Positions 19,001 to 26,767 of a stretch of 64,000 nt of DNA are shown one piece after another. Origin of the DNA: Marinilabiliaceae bacterium JC017 (GTDB lineage: Bacteria; Bacteroidota; Bacteroidia; Bacteroidales; Marinilabiliaceae). The stretch spans positions 24,509 through 88,508 of the forward strand of contig RHGE01000031.1 in the NCBI GenBank assembly GCA_004296775.1, in the 5' to 3' direction. Every line of letters begins with the position of its first letter. Position 1 is the first letter of the stretch. The notes below the pieces were generated by a model. It saw nothing but the letters and a program-made list of their open reading frames with translations, had not been told where the DNA came from and searched no databases. Both the position numbers and the translations under genes were made by a program.

Positions 19001-19314
19001 CGTTTCTCAACACATTAAACAGCGATGAAAGAGCAAGCTATATCAATCAACTTGAAGCCGATACTAAGGCAATGGTAACCTATCAGTTTGATCCTAAAAA
19101 ATTAAGCACAAAAGCCTTGTTAATTACAGGAAAAGAAGAAGAAACGCTTATAAGAGACAATCAGGGCATTTGGAAAAACTATTTTAGCTCCATAACAATC
19201 AAAGAACTGCCAGGAAACCACTTGCTTATTAAAGAACACTATGAACACCTGGCAACTACCATCAATCAATTCATCAATGAAAAACTCATCTATAATCCAA
19301 TAGTCAAGTCTTGA
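13096..19314 (+). CDS. Nonribosomal peptide synthetase, acyl-AMP ligase to thioesterase
   Basis: A 2072-aa megasynthase. Domains by residue: acyl/fatty-acyl-AMP ligase 1-560 (FSSGSTGLPKG; YGLAEA; TGRQKEIIIINGEN); carrier 1 about 570-645 with LGGDSI, phosphopantetheine Ser607; a second carrier-like fold about 655-735 without the Ser motif; condensation 737-1180, where the HHxxxDG motif reads DHQLIDG (His876 kept); adenylation 1212-1720 (YTSGSTGQPKG near 1374, NEYGPTEA, NGKMDKKAL); carrier 2 with GGDSI, Ser1781; thioesterase about 1840-2060 with GYSYGG (Ser1908). It should activate an acyl or aryl acid, add one amino acid and release the product. Substrates are not certain; specificity positions in the A domain read roughly D-M-T-N-M-G-E-V-A. 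Activated by the PPTase encoded downstream. Confidence 0.93.
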   Translation: MYTLDQLLIEAARKVPHQGITHIQHGKNIQFLSYQNLLTQSQQIAYSLKKRGLKEGTSVILSIEDPQNFVILFWSCIMAGLIPAPMPCVVNARKDSVIFKRFLSAQKVLRCPVIISLNKELETYLEHLKIPYISDQLIIKSSQLLSVDYAPPVLDNTATAVIQFSSGSTGLPKGVELSHKNIIENIKIKRAWENTSPEDKLVHWLPYFHDFGLFGCHIYCVFNKIPEISISPFTYIRNPLIWLQNIDRYKATISTATPTGLEILFKRINPQINYDLDLSSLKSLILGAEMISPATCDILKNHLEKYHLNPLCVNPGYGLAEATLVVSCLHNHAFKSIKLNRKALNNNKAIPIQSTREDYCEFTCVGSPDNGIEIRIAAPDGIAESFEIGEIQLLSHCNTKGYFNNRQASEDIFQDRWLKTGDLGFLDDNGQLYITGRQKEIIIINGENHFPFDQESCILSEFGHTIDKSIFTSFIDPADHKEKALHFFTTREKLSMEESIKLSLKCNQLINQKSGFSPIYSIPILKSTIPKTSSAKTKRLELANQYLNKKFQAITEKIDNTPKTFNIMPTIKNIKSSLKEIWSDALEIPNVSQIGLHSDFFALGGDSIRAMKALAQIESTFNTKLNSRFLYDYPCLEKQYNYLNHIDANIKQPENEYEHLIRNIIAEHLGINAEELSIESPLNEKANNLKQLVALYDLLQSVFDLADKNIDLTQFNTCRELANQIRKVYVTTDNRKIFPLMNFQQTLFYHSKGFIRNEPTGLSCYIICRTTINGPFNKQAFDDAFNNTIETHPMLRSVITEESDTPLFKTLSSCPGFESGYQDISNLNPKEQELFFEINDLQDNDHRFNLGTYPLYYANLYKTGKEQFEIIIHIDHQLIDGFSFFEFIKELLFKYDLACENNLPEARSTTKLQFADYVRIENFREKTQTYQKAMDFALEVFKDVPEKISLPMKMNPSMLKEVHFTTHHTIIPNETMARISQWSANTDGISLNSVLLACYFKLMSIWSGQNDMVINMPVYNREHHFPEARNVIGSFLDIFPVRLKAEIGKPILQMARDIENFVRTLLSYPVSSIDLTRRIAIQEGMTRGSLSSIIFSNSINMIPEGMNKISKYIELEAPKVQTGAPGTYIDLVMFTWEKQWIFDWNYVRNLFDAEFIKTLSEQFTSMLTQLAQASYNEDGMESFTGTNVMPQKFKQLFEDLNQTQHEYPQITINQWIKNIALQYPKRKALQFADHSINYDTFYQRSNQLAHLLRKLGVKPNQRVALLMNRSMDLPIAQLAIIIAGGAYVPIDPKYPAERIKYMLEDCGADILISEDKHVDLIQKIDIKSINHCILTNGTRTNELEQFTTYSKKDIDSSPVTSLEFTNTPEDLIYLIYTSGSTGQPKGTMLRHRNASNFLYYVGQTFGVTKEDRFAFITSYSFDMTVTSNWLPFLTGASLHILGEEDTVNIEELLKFISKHQISFLNITPSHFSMLANTLEFMDESLSMKDHMTVMLGAEIINTADINKWLLTYPTHRFINEYGPTEATVASSFFPIPVNDHKVCELDVVPIGKAIYNTQLYILNENNEHCMPGVPGILHIGGAGVAKGYLNKEEKTKSVFIPNPLTKDSQDILYNTGDLAKFADSGDIIFLGRKDYQVNVRGYRIELGEIENALSKVKEIGKCCADVQKDCNGQATVVVFYTSSTGAALENKYIKNCIEGYLPEYMIPKVMHFMDNIPITPNGKMDKKALPQIAKNKQVELPEDFIAPTSKTEKKLALKWQKVLGLPHISVNDNFWEIGGDSIKSVRLVQELKAAGFDTIKLRDIFSSPSIKSMSQSLGNCSSSHNLMTLKSSDNAAINLICLPYAAGTPGMYSAFSQCTSSEINVLAAQYPGHGDDRPLHTTIEATSQPLFKEIEKIKDQPIFILGYSYGGYVAYDLCRQLEQAGIIPRGIILVGTTPPHVKDALMDLFNSNPSSNILENDSNNLLNTTFLNTLNSDERASYINQLEADTKAMVTYQFDPKKLSTKALLITGKEEETLIRDNQGIWKNYFSSITIKELPGNHLLIKEHYEHLATTINQFINEKLIYNPIVKS

Positions 19315-19963
19315 TAGTACAGGCCATTCACCCAACATTAGCTAAAAAGGTGAATGGCCTTATATTAATATTTCAGGAATCACATGTAGCTTTTTAATAG
19401 AAGTAATACTGCCTGAATTCATAATCCAATATTCGTTAAGCTTTTGTGATTAATTGAGAACCAGTTTGTTTTTTTGATCATCAAAACTTTTAGAGACCTA
19501 ACCTGGACAAGCAAGAAAAGTATTAAGATATCAGTATCAAGTATCAAGATTTGCATGACCGGGATTGTAATATCCTGCCTAAAAAAAACACGAATGTTAA
19601 GTATAAAACACCTAAAAAATAAGATTGATAAAAATCTGTCTAAGGTCTATGTTTTTCCAGGACGAGTCTGAAAAAAAGCCTCTTCGAGGGATGTTGCCTT
19701 TAGCTGATTCTTTTGACAAGACAAGAGATCGTTAGATTTTAGATAATAGACCTGCTTATATCAAGCTCATTGGTAATTTCATAACACCTAGAATTATGAC
19801 TTAATACACAACATTCAATTTGGACAACATGTTGGTAAAAGTCGCTACTTAAGCGCCTAGACATATAAAATCTAACGGTCGATTGCAATCACTACAATAA
19901 CAATGATTTATTCATTACTCAACTATTTCAGAAACTTCCATTATTACAAAAAATAAAACCGGA
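19315..19963. other. Intergenic region between NRPS and reductase genes
   Basis: No gene supported. After a weak hairpin near 19325-19355 (GAATGGCC / GGCCATTC arms) that may terminate the NRPS transcript, it holds a short family B relative (19497-19580) and a stretch (19670-19890) with counterparts at 28083-28320 and, inverted, near 41370 and 49860. The last 70 bases before the reductase gene are AT-rich leader. Confidence 0.6.
19320..19358 (+). terminator. Likely NRPS terminator
   Basis: GGCCATTCACC (19322-19332) is complementary to GGTGAATGGCC (19349-19359) around a loop of about 16 bases, and is followed by TTATATTAAT. Placed 8 bases after the NRPS stop codon. Confidence 0.6.
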
Positions 19964-21064
19964 ATGAAGCATCTATTGATTATAGGCGGCACCGGAACTG
20001 CCGGACGCCTTATTGCCAATTATTTTGAGACAAACAGTTTTCCAGTTAAAATTGACATTGCCGCAAGGGGAATCACCAATCCCAATACATCAAATGGCAT
20101 TATAAAATTGGATGCAAATAAACCCGAAAAGCTCAAAGGAAAACTCTCAAACTATGATTTGGTGATCCTGGCCATTGGCCCCTTTGAAAAATTTGGTGCC
20201 CGGATACATGAAATATGTCTGCAGGAAAAAGTGGATTGTATTGATATCAACGATGATCCGGATGCTTGCCAATCCATTTTTAAGTTAGCGAATCATTCCC
20301 TTCATTCGAGTGTCTATACCGGCATGGGATTATCCCCTGGCTTGAGCACACTCCTGCTTAAAGTGGTTGTTTCCAAACTAAACGATCAAACCCACAGAGC
20401 AGGGATCAGATTATATTTTGGAGCCGCGGTGCAATCAGGAAAAGCATCTATTTACACCATGTTTTCTAACATCAGAAAACAGGTTGCTCTTAAAAAGAAT
20501 AATAAAACTGTTTATGCCAGCGGTAAAAAAATGGACTTGTCGGAACAATACACTTTTAACGAAGCATTGAATAAACTGCCCCTGGTGTTTTATTCTTCAC
20601 CAGAAGTCTTTACAAGTCAAAAATGCCCGTTATTAAAAAACATCGACCAGATTGATTTTGCTTTTCACCTGCAAAATTGTCCCCCTTCATTAGTCCGTTT
20701 CTTAAGAGGTATTAAATGGTTCCGAAAAAGCATTGTGCAATGGCTTACCAATACCGTTTATAAAAATCAGACAAAGCTATCAGAAGAGCCTGGCAACAAT
20801 CAGCTGGTAATAGCACAAGCCTTTGCTGAAAATGAAACCCATCGGGTTTCTGCCTCACTATCCCACTCCTCTTCCTTTGATCTGACAGCAATGTTTTGCT
20901 TTATAATCGCTAAAAAAGTACTGAACAAAGAGATTGATAACAAACCGGGGATTTACAGTTTTGACCATTTAGATATCGATTTCACAAATCTTATGGACAA
21001 CCTAAATGATTTAGGGCTTCATATTAATGTCGACGTAATAAAAAAATCAGACAAAAACATATAA
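19964..21064 (+). CDS. Saccharopine-dehydrogenase-like NAD(P) reductase 1
   Basis: A 366-aa Rossmann-fold protein. The dinucleotide motif GGTGTAG is at residues 8-14 after the first beta-strand; LAIGPFEKFGARIHE and the DINDDPDA segment are typical of the saccharopine dehydrogenase NADP-binding family. It probably oxidises or reduces an imine or carbonyl in the NRPS product or its precursor. It is followed after 13 bases by a paralogue, and both are followed by an anchored hydrolase, so they form one operon. The pairing suggests a heterodimer or two successive steps. Substrate unknown. Confidence 0.82.
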   Translation: MKHLLIIGGTGTAGRLIANYFETNSFPVKIDIAARGITNPNTSNGIIKLDANKPEKLKGKLSNYDLVILAIGPFEKFGARIHEICLQEKVDCIDINDDPDACQSIFKLANHSLHSSVYTGMGLSPGLSTLLLKVVVSKLNDQTHRAGIRLYFGAAVQSGKASIYTMFSNIRKQVALKKNNKTVYASGKKMDLSEQYTFNEALNKLPLVFYSSPEVFTSQKCPLLKNIDQIDFAFHLQNCPPSLVRFLRGIKWFRKSIVQWLTNTVYKNQTKLSEEPGNNQLVIAQAFAENETHRVSASLSHSSSFDLTAMFCFIIAKKVLNKEIDNKPGIYSFDHLDIDFTNLMDNLNDLGLHINVDVIKKSDKNI

Positions 21065-21077
21065 ATTCCAAGAAGCT

Positions 21078-22187
21078 ATGAATGATCGACTGCGAACAAT
21101 CGGTATCATTGGAGGATATGGAACTACCGGTAAAATAACAACCGAATACCTTATAAAAAACACCGACTGTCAAATAATTGCAGCTGGTAAAAATCCGGAA
21201 AAGCATGCGCATTGGGCCAAAAAATATCACGACAGAGTGACATTGCAAAAAACGGACTTATACAACAATAAGCAATTGCAGGAATTGTGCGCCAGTTGCG
21301 GGATTATTATCAATGCTGCCGGGCCATCTGTACTTATTGGCGACCGAATTGCCATACAAGCTTTAGATCTGAACTGCCACTACATTGATTTGGGAGGGTA
21401 TGATTTGCTCTATGACCAGCTTCTTCAGAAGAATAACCTGGTTTTGAATAAAGATTTACATTTTATCATTGGGGCCGGCTGGATGCCGGGTGTTTCAGGT
21501 ATTCTCCCACGCCATGCCATTGAAACGGCAAATTCCACCTTTGATCGTATTGAATCCGTTAAAATTTACTATGGGGCTGTTGAAGCCTGGTCTTTCAACT
21601 CATCCTATGATTTGGCCTGGGCCAGCAACCAGCCGTTCAATGGCATCTATGAAAACGGCCATTGGAAACCAATCAACTCTTCCAAGCTGATGCATAAAAA
21701 GTGGTTTCATGAAATTGGCCAACGCAAAAGCTGCAATCCCTTCTTTGATAATCAACTTAAGGAAACCGCCTTGAATTTGAAAGTCAATCATTTTGGCACC
21801 TATGTTATGCTTAACGACTACCGGTCGGCCCTTTCCTATCTGTATAACAAACTGTTCTTAAAAAACAACAGAAAAAAGGCAGCACGAATGATTGAAAAGG
21901 ATTCAAAACGCCTACAGAAAAAAGAAGGATCATGGGGACTAATTACCTGCGAAATAACAGGTTTTACGAATAATAGTAAAAACACATTAAAACATTCCCT
22001 CGCCGTGGAAGACAATTATTATCCAACAGGCATCGTTCCGGCCCTGGCAGCTAAGCAGATAATAGACTCTGAGATTAAGAATGCGGGCATGGATTATTTA
22101 TGTCAAAAGGTAAATCCTGAAAACTTTATGGAAATTTTGGGAGGTTGCAATATACGCTATCAAACTGAGCTTTACCCATCCTCATAA
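21078..22187 (+). CDS. Saccharopine-dehydrogenase-like NAD(P) reductase 2
   Basis: A 369-aa paralogue of the upstream gene: Rossmann motif GGYGTTG at residues 13-19, the AAGKNPEKHAHWAKKY region for cofactor phosphate contact, and IINAAGPSVLIGDRIAIQAL, the family's usual second strand. The C-terminal half is diverged (GAVEAWSFNSSYDLAWASNQ and a basic stretch near residues 255-275). Separated from its neighbours by 13 and 32 bases, so cotranscribed. It is assigned to tailoring or precursor supply for the NRPS on context alone. Confidence 0.82.
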   Translation: MNDRLRTIGIIGGYGTTGKITTEYLIKNTDCQIIAAGKNPEKHAHWAKKYHDRVTLQKTDLYNNKQLQELCASCGIIINAAGPSVLIGDRIAIQALDLNCHYIDLGGYDLLYDQLLQKNNLVLNKDLHFIIGAGWMPGVSGILPRHAIETANSTFDRIESVKIYYGAVEAWSFNSSYDLAWASNQPFNGIYENGHWKPINSSKLMHKKWFHEIGQRKSCNPFFDNQLKETALNLKVNHFGTYVMLNDYRSALSYLYNKLFLKNNRKKAARMIEKDSKRLQKKEGSWGLITCEITGFTNNSKNTLKHSLAVEDNYYPTGIVPALAAKQIIDSEIKNAGMDYLCQKVNPENFMEILGGCNIRYQTELYPSS

Positions 22188-22219
22188 AACATTCACCATT
22201 AAAATAAATCAGCAATAAA

Positions 22220-23191
22220 ATGAAAAGAAAAACGAAAATAACAGGCTTGACTTTTATAGTTCTCTGCGGACTTTTTTTAGCAGGCTGGCTGCTTAAAATT
22301 CCCACGCCCGGTAAAGGTCCCCTAACTGCCATCTCCCTGCCCGGAGACATAGCTGATTCATCTCAACTTCATTACATTGAACAACCGGATGGATCCAGAC
22401 AATACTACCGGGTTATACAACCTGAGAACAAGGACAGTATACGCGCTATTCTGCTTTTTATCCATTCCGTTTCTGTACATAGCGGGTGGTACACCGATCT
22501 TGCCCGACAAATTGCCCAAAACGGCACCTTGATACTCTTACCCGATATTGGTGGACATGGTGTATTTGCATCACAAACAGAATTACCCGACAACATGCAC
22601 ACTGTGTTAAAAGGATTTAGTTCCGTATTGAATAGTGCTAAAGAAAAATACCCCCATTTACCAACCTTTGCAGGCGGCATATCCATGGGCGGAGAACTGG
22701 CCATAAACTTCGGGTTATCCTACCCAAACACTGTGGACGGTCTTTTATTGATTAGCCCTTTTATTGCCGGAAGTAATAATTACGATACACAAGCTTGTTT
22801 TGGCAGAGGGGGAATGTATAGTTTTTGTTTTTCCAGGTTCATTTTCCCTGATATTGAATCAATCTATGTGAATTTCCCTAAAACCCTTAAAGATCCTTAT
22901 CTAAGGTGCAATTACCCATTAAGTTTTTTCAATATCTATAAAAATAAGGATTACGAAAATCCTTTCCACCGGTTGAGTCAAGTGCGCTTGCCTGTTCTTT
23001 GGCTACATGCCACCAAAGAACAAATCATCCTCAAAGATGAATCCCGTCAATTATTCGAAAGTATTGCCAGCCATCACAAAGAGTTCATGGAAATAGAACA
23101 GGCTGATCATCTCAATATCTGTACTCATGTTAAAAATCCTATTAATTCCTGGATAGAAAAAACACAATTTCTCATTGCTTCAAAACAGTAA
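22220..23191 (+). CDS. Membrane-anchored alpha/beta hydrolase (Ser nucleophile)
   Basis: A 323-aa lysophospholipase-like alpha/beta hydrolase. An N-terminal hydrophobic segment (about residues 8-25) anchors it, probably facing the periplasm. The nucleophile elbow is GISMG with Ser155; an oxyanion-side HSVSVHSGW motif lies near residue 78, and a final DHLNICTH segment offers the catalytic His. It shares this architecture with the hydrolase at 25160, but here the nucleophile is the usual Ser. It could cleave a precursor acyl chain or ester during maturation of the product. Last gene of the reductase operon. Confidence 0.82.
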   Translation: MKRKTKITGLTFIVLCGLFLAGWLLKIPTPGKGPLTAISLPGDIADSSQLHYIEQPDGSRQYYRVIQPENKDSIRAILLFIHSVSVHSGWYTDLARQIAQNGTLILLPDIGGHGVFASQTELPDNMHTVLKGFSSVLNSAKEKYPHLPTFAGGISMGGELAINFGLSYPNTVDGLLLISPFIAGSNNYDTQACFGRGGMYSFCFSRFIFPDIESIYVNFPKTLKDPYLRCNYPLSFFNIYKNKDYENPFHRLSQVRLPVLWLHATKEQIILKDESRQLFESIASHHKEFMEIEQADHLNICTHVKNPINSWIEKTQFLIASKQ

Positions 23192-23264
23192 TCCATACCC
23201 AATGAGTAAATGATTCGATGAAACATTCATGCAAAATCAATAGATCGTTAGATTTTAGATAAGC

Positions 23265-23373
23265 CCTAACCTGGACAAGCCAGAAAAGTAAAAAGTATCA
23301 AGTACAGAGTATCAAGATGATTTACTGCTCGCCAAAATATTTTACCAATAAATACACAAATATCACTGATAAG
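23265..23373 (+). repeat. Dispersed repeat family B, copy 3
   Basis: Very close to the copies at 5659 and 12860, same orientation; the shared part runs from CCTAACCTGGACAAGCC to ATATCACTGATAAG. It begins about 73 bases after the hydrolase stop. Confidence 0.85.
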
Positions 23374-23710
23374 CCCTAAAAGTTTTGACGATCAAAAAAG
23401 CACAAACTGTTTATCAATTAATCACAAAAACTTTACGAACAATTGAGAATGATACTTAAAAAACCATTTACCTCAACACCTTAGTGTTAGCAATCCACAT
23501 GAAACGAGCCATGAGAAAGATTCTCACACACGATGATGATCAATTTTGGCGAGTTCCATACAACTATTGGAAATAAATATAATCACATGAAACACCCATG
23601 ATTAATTGGGCTAAACACATAGGAGGATGATTAAAAAAGAAAAAATCTGCGTCTCAGTGTCTACCATATAACTCATTTAATTCTCATCGGTTGATATTAC
23701 AATCAAACCA

Positions 23711-23735
23711 CCCCTCCTAATTCTTTTAGGAGGGG
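23711..23735. repeat. 10-bp perfect inverted repeat
   Basis: CCCCTCCTAA (23711-23720) pairs with TTAGGAGGGG (23726-23735) around 5 bases. A worn relative followed by the same AGTGACCGG word occurs at about 41500-41530. Confidence 0.7.
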
Positions 23736-24088
23736 AAAGGAGTGACCGGACGAAAAAAATGAATTACGAGTATTTGAATCCTTTTAGTAGATGTGTAGAA
23801 CAATCCTCTCTGCATCTATTGGGGTTTGCGGAAAATATGCATGAGACCAAAGGTACTGGTAGGGTCAAATTAGAGTTATCTCACCTTTTGTTAGGATGTC
23901 AAGCCTTGAGGACTCTATGTTCGCAATCTAATATCTCAAAGTCTAGTGTCTAAATCATAAACAGATGAAACAGCCATGATTATTTGGGCTAAACACACAG
24001 GTGGATGATTAAAAAGAAAACTCAGTGCCTTTGTGTCTCAGTGTTCATAGTCTAATATCTATCAATCTCTTGTCTAAATTTTAAACAG

Positions 24089-24940
24089 ATGAAAATAAGT
24101 CTTAAAATCATTTTGGCATTATGCTCCTTAGGTTGTTTAACGGGGTTTCCATGGGCTTTTTTGCCCTGGGAAATTACCGAGCACATTATTAACATGCAAA
24201 ACGCTATCCCCATCGGAAACGCTGGTTTTACTATACTGAGCTATCGATTTCATTGCTTGCTTTTCGGGGCTTTTGCCTTCTATTTCTTCATCCTACTATA
24301 CCGATCAGCAAAATATGCCAAATTAATAAACATAGCAGCCTACCTATTGATTGTCATGGGTGTTTATATGCACTGGCTTAAGCTTCGTTCTGGTCTGCTT
24401 AACACCGCTTCACACTGGGAACCTGTTATCTGGGCTCTCATAGGTGGATTAATCTTACTATTCAACAGAAAAACATACACTACTGCAAAAAAAGTAAAGC
24501 ACTCCACTAGCAATGACCGAAGGGGACAATTATGCCTAAAAGCAATTGCATGCTTACTGGCATCTTCACTCATTTGGATATTTCTTCCATATAGCAGCCG
24601 GATGGCCATTTTACATCAATTCACTTTACCTGTTAACACTTTACACGCACATGAGCAATACACCATGGGATTAATTGCCGGATTTTTAGGATTTAGCTCC
24701 ATAATCATTTGGATCATCAGCACTAAAACAAACCACTACTCAGAACTCTACAAACTAATTCTAGGTGTATTTATTTGCGTTCCGTTCATCCTCTCTATTT
24801 GGCTTATTCAACTTGAATTAAACAGTGTTATACTATATCTCTTGTTAATCTTTTTTGAATTAACCGGAATTGGCCTGGCAATTTCACATTACAAAAATCG
24901 CCAACTAGACACCAGCAGATCATTTTCTCACCTGAAATGA
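24089..24940 (+). CDS. Unrecognised polytopic membrane protein, about eight spans
   Basis: A 283-aa hydrophobic protein with about eight predicted helices. Motifs that may matter are GFPWAFLPWEITEHIINMQNA (written here as GFPWAFLPWE and HIINMQNA) at the start and YRFHCLLFGAF in span 2; several conserved-looking His and Trp residues sit near membrane faces. I do not know the family. It is in the same direction as, and 219 bases from, the hydrolase, ICMT-like and PPTase genes, so a role in product maturation or export at the membrane is plausible but unproven. Confidence 0.72.
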   Translation: MKISLKIILALCSLGCLTGFPWAFLPWEITEHIINMQNAIPIGNAGFTILSYRFHCLLFGAFAFYFFILLYRSAKYAKLINIAAYLLIVMGVYMHWLKLRSGLLNTASHWEPVIWALIGGLILLFNRKTYTTAKKVKHSTSNDRRGQLCLKAIACLLASSLIWIFLPYSSRMAILHQFTLPVNTLHAHEQYTMGLIAGFLGFSSIIIWIISTKTNHYSELYKLILGVFICVPFILSIWLIQLELNSVILYLLLIFFELTGIGLAISHYKNRQLDTSRSFSHLK

Positions 24941-24949
24941 CCATTCCAC

Positions 24950-25085
24950 TCTTGTCATCCATCATTAAACAGTGGAGAATATGAGAATTTGAAAATGCGA
25001 GAAACTGAGGAGATGAGAAACTGAGAAACTGAGAAGGTGAGAAGGTGAGAAATTGAAAATTTGAAAGATTGAAAATATGAAACGT
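24950..25085 (+). repeat. GA-rich low-complexity tract
   Basis: About 110 bases built from short words such as GAGAAACTGA, GAGAAGGTGA and GAAAATTTGA, plus a repeat shared with 23581 and 23965. No coding or regulatory function is visible. Confidence 0.6.
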
Positions 25086-25159
25086 CCATGATTAATAAAG
25101 AAAAACTCTGTGTCTCAGCACCTCTGTGTTCACAATCTATTATCTAAAAAAATAAACAG

Positions 25160-26104
25160 ATGAAGCAAAAAGCACTTTTTATACCATTAATATTTGTTCT
25201 GCTGGGCCTTGTTGCAGGATTTTTTATTCCTTTCCCGGCAAAATCAGATGGTTTTTTGGGATTCTATTCATTACCTGCCGATGTAAATAGTACAGAAAAT
25301 GTATTGTTCTTCAAAGCCGGTGACAAAACCAACATAGCGTATCGAAAAATCAACCCGCCGGAAAATACACCTTCTAACCAGAAATGCCTGGTATTTCTGC
25401 ATGCGCTATCGGTTCACAGTGGCTGGCTCACTGACTTTGCCAGAAAAATCAGTGAAACCGGTACAACAATTTACTTACCGGATCTCAGAGCTCATGGCTT
25501 ATCGGAAGGAAGAGTCAATGACATTCCGGGAATGGAAGTAATGGTATCTGATTTAGAAAAAATGATTCAAATCGTAAGAAAAGAACAGCCTGATTCTAAA
25601 ATTATGCTTGGTGGTCACTGCCTGGGATGTAAATACATTACCAATTATTTATATAAAAATTCACAAAACGACATTGAAAGCCTGGTTTTCCTGGTACCCT
25701 TTTTTACTGATGCCCCCAATATCCATGAAGGGTTGTATTATCAAAAAACCGGAAGAATGTTTAGTTGTTATCCCCTGCGGCTCCTGTTTCCCAAAATGCT
25801 TTCAATACATGCCAACTGGCACCATGCACTTTCCGATCGTTTTCTTCGAACTGACTATTCCCTATCCTTTGTGGAGATGAAAGACTTTGACCGAAATCTT
25901 GAAAACCGACTGAAAGGCATCACCCAACCATTGATCTGGATACAAGGTGAAAATGACATCATGTATAAGAAGGCAGGGACAAACCAAATGTTTGAAACCA
26001 TAGCCACCTCTGAAAAAGAACTTTACTTTCTAAAAGAAACCGGACATATGGATGTAATTAATAACTCAACCATCTACATCAAACAATGGATCTCTAAACG
26101 ATAA
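25160..26104 (+). CDS. Membrane-anchored alpha/beta hydrolase with Cys nucleophile
   Basis: A 314-aa homologue of the hydrolase at 22220: N-terminal membrane anchor (residues 5-24), HALSVHSGW near residue 79, YLPDLRAHG near residue 110, and the nucleophile elbow GGHCLGC, where Cys154 replaces the expected Ser (codon TGC at 25619-25621). Candidate Asp in GENDI and His in ETGHMDV are kept. Cys is the nucleophile in dienelactone hydrolases, so activity is possible, perhaps as an acyl or peptidyl transferase. It starts an operon in which the next genes follow at 5, 4 and -20 bases. Confidence 0.82.
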   Translation: MKQKALFIPLIFVLLGLVAGFFIPFPAKSDGFLGFYSLPADVNSTENVLFFKAGDKTNIAYRKINPPENTPSNQKCLVFLHALSVHSGWLTDFARKISETGTTIYLPDLRAHGLSEGRVNDIPGMEVMVSDLEKMIQIVRKEQPDSKIMLGGHCLGCKYITNYLYKNSQNDIESLVFLVPFFTDAPNIHEGLYYQKTGRMFSCYPLRLLFPKMLSIHANWHHALSDRFLRTDYSLSFVEMKDFDRNLENRLKGITQPLIWIQGENDIMYKKAGTNQMFETIATSEKELYFLKETGHMDVINNSTIYIKQWISKR

Positions 26105-26109
26105 GTCTT

Positions 26110-26763
26110 ATGGAACTCACACTGCAAATAATCTTAACCTTTGCCAGCGGATTAGGCGTACTGATTTATTTTTCTGCTTTTTATATTGCTCACAAGAATA
26201 AAAAAAACATTCCGCCGGAAAAAGCCAAAAACCTCTATTATCTAAGCGGGATAACAGCATTGATCTGGTACATACCTCCTTTTCTAAGTCAGCCGCGATT
26301 TTTAAGTTTGTGGAATTCACGGGAATGGTCGCCGGAAACAATCCCCGGGGCATTCATGAATCTATTGGGGCTGTACCTGGTAATTCAATTCTTTTTTATT
26401 TGGGGTATAAAGTCGTCGCGACAAAATATGCAAACGGTCAAGAAAAACTTCTACACCCCCTCATCCTTGTTGTCCGCTGGTTTTTATCAGAAAGTGCGTC
26501 ATCCCATGCTCTCGGCTGATATTATGACACATCTTGGATTGTGTTTACTAACCGGTGCCATCTATAGTTTATGGTTGTTCCCCTTCTATCTTCTATGGAA
26601 TTTTTTAATGATGAAAATTGAAGAAAAATACGTTCTGTTTCGATTCAGAATTGAATATCAATCTTATAAAGAAAGGGTACCTGCTCTCTTTAACATTTAC
26701 ATAAAAGTACTATTGGGTCTGTCCGCCCTTACTATCATTATTAACGCTGTTTATAATAACTAA
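26110..26763 (+). CDS. ICMT-like membrane methyltransferase 1
   Basis: A 217-aa polytopic protein. The C-terminal half matches the isoprenylcysteine carboxyl methyltransferase/PEMT fold: a GFYQKVRHPMLSADI motif (about residues 124-138) that binds S-adenosylmethionine with the following helix pair, and EEKYVLFRFRIEYQSYKERVP (about 174-194, seen in two parts EEKYVLFRFR and EYQSYKERVP). About five membrane spans. It probably methylates a carboxylate or other polar group of a membrane-bound intermediate. A close relative is encoded 4 bases downstream, so the pair may act together. Confidence 0.8.
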   Translation: MELTLQIILTFASGLGVLIYFSAFYIAHKNKKNIPPEKAKNLYYLSGITALIWYIPPFLSQPRFLSLWNSREWSPETIPGAFMNLLGLYLVIQFFFIWGIKSSRQNMQTVKKNFYTPSSLLSAGFYQKVRHPMLSADIMTHLGLCLLTGAIYSLWLFPFYLLWNFLMMKIEEKYVLFRFRIEYQSYKERVPALFNIYIKVLLGLSALTIIINAVYNN

Positions 26764-26767
26764 ATCG

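Larger units (their letters stand above)
23192..24088. other. 900-bp repeat-rich intergenic region
   Basis: No gene is supported; a 64-codon frame at 23759-23953 overlaps repeat sequence. Contents: family B copy (23265-23373), a promoter/leader-like stretch shared with 13000-13090, two copies of a further repeat (about 23581-23660 and 23965-24050; AAACA(C/G)CCATGATTA...GGGCTAAACACA), and a 10-bp perfect hairpin CCCCTCCTAA/TTAGGAGGGG at 23711-23735. Confidence 0.65.

Noticed and set aside
23759..23953. 64-codon gene between the hydrolase and membrane protein genes
   Set aside because: It overlaps repeat sequence shared with other intergenic regions (for example near 41530) and lacks protein features.
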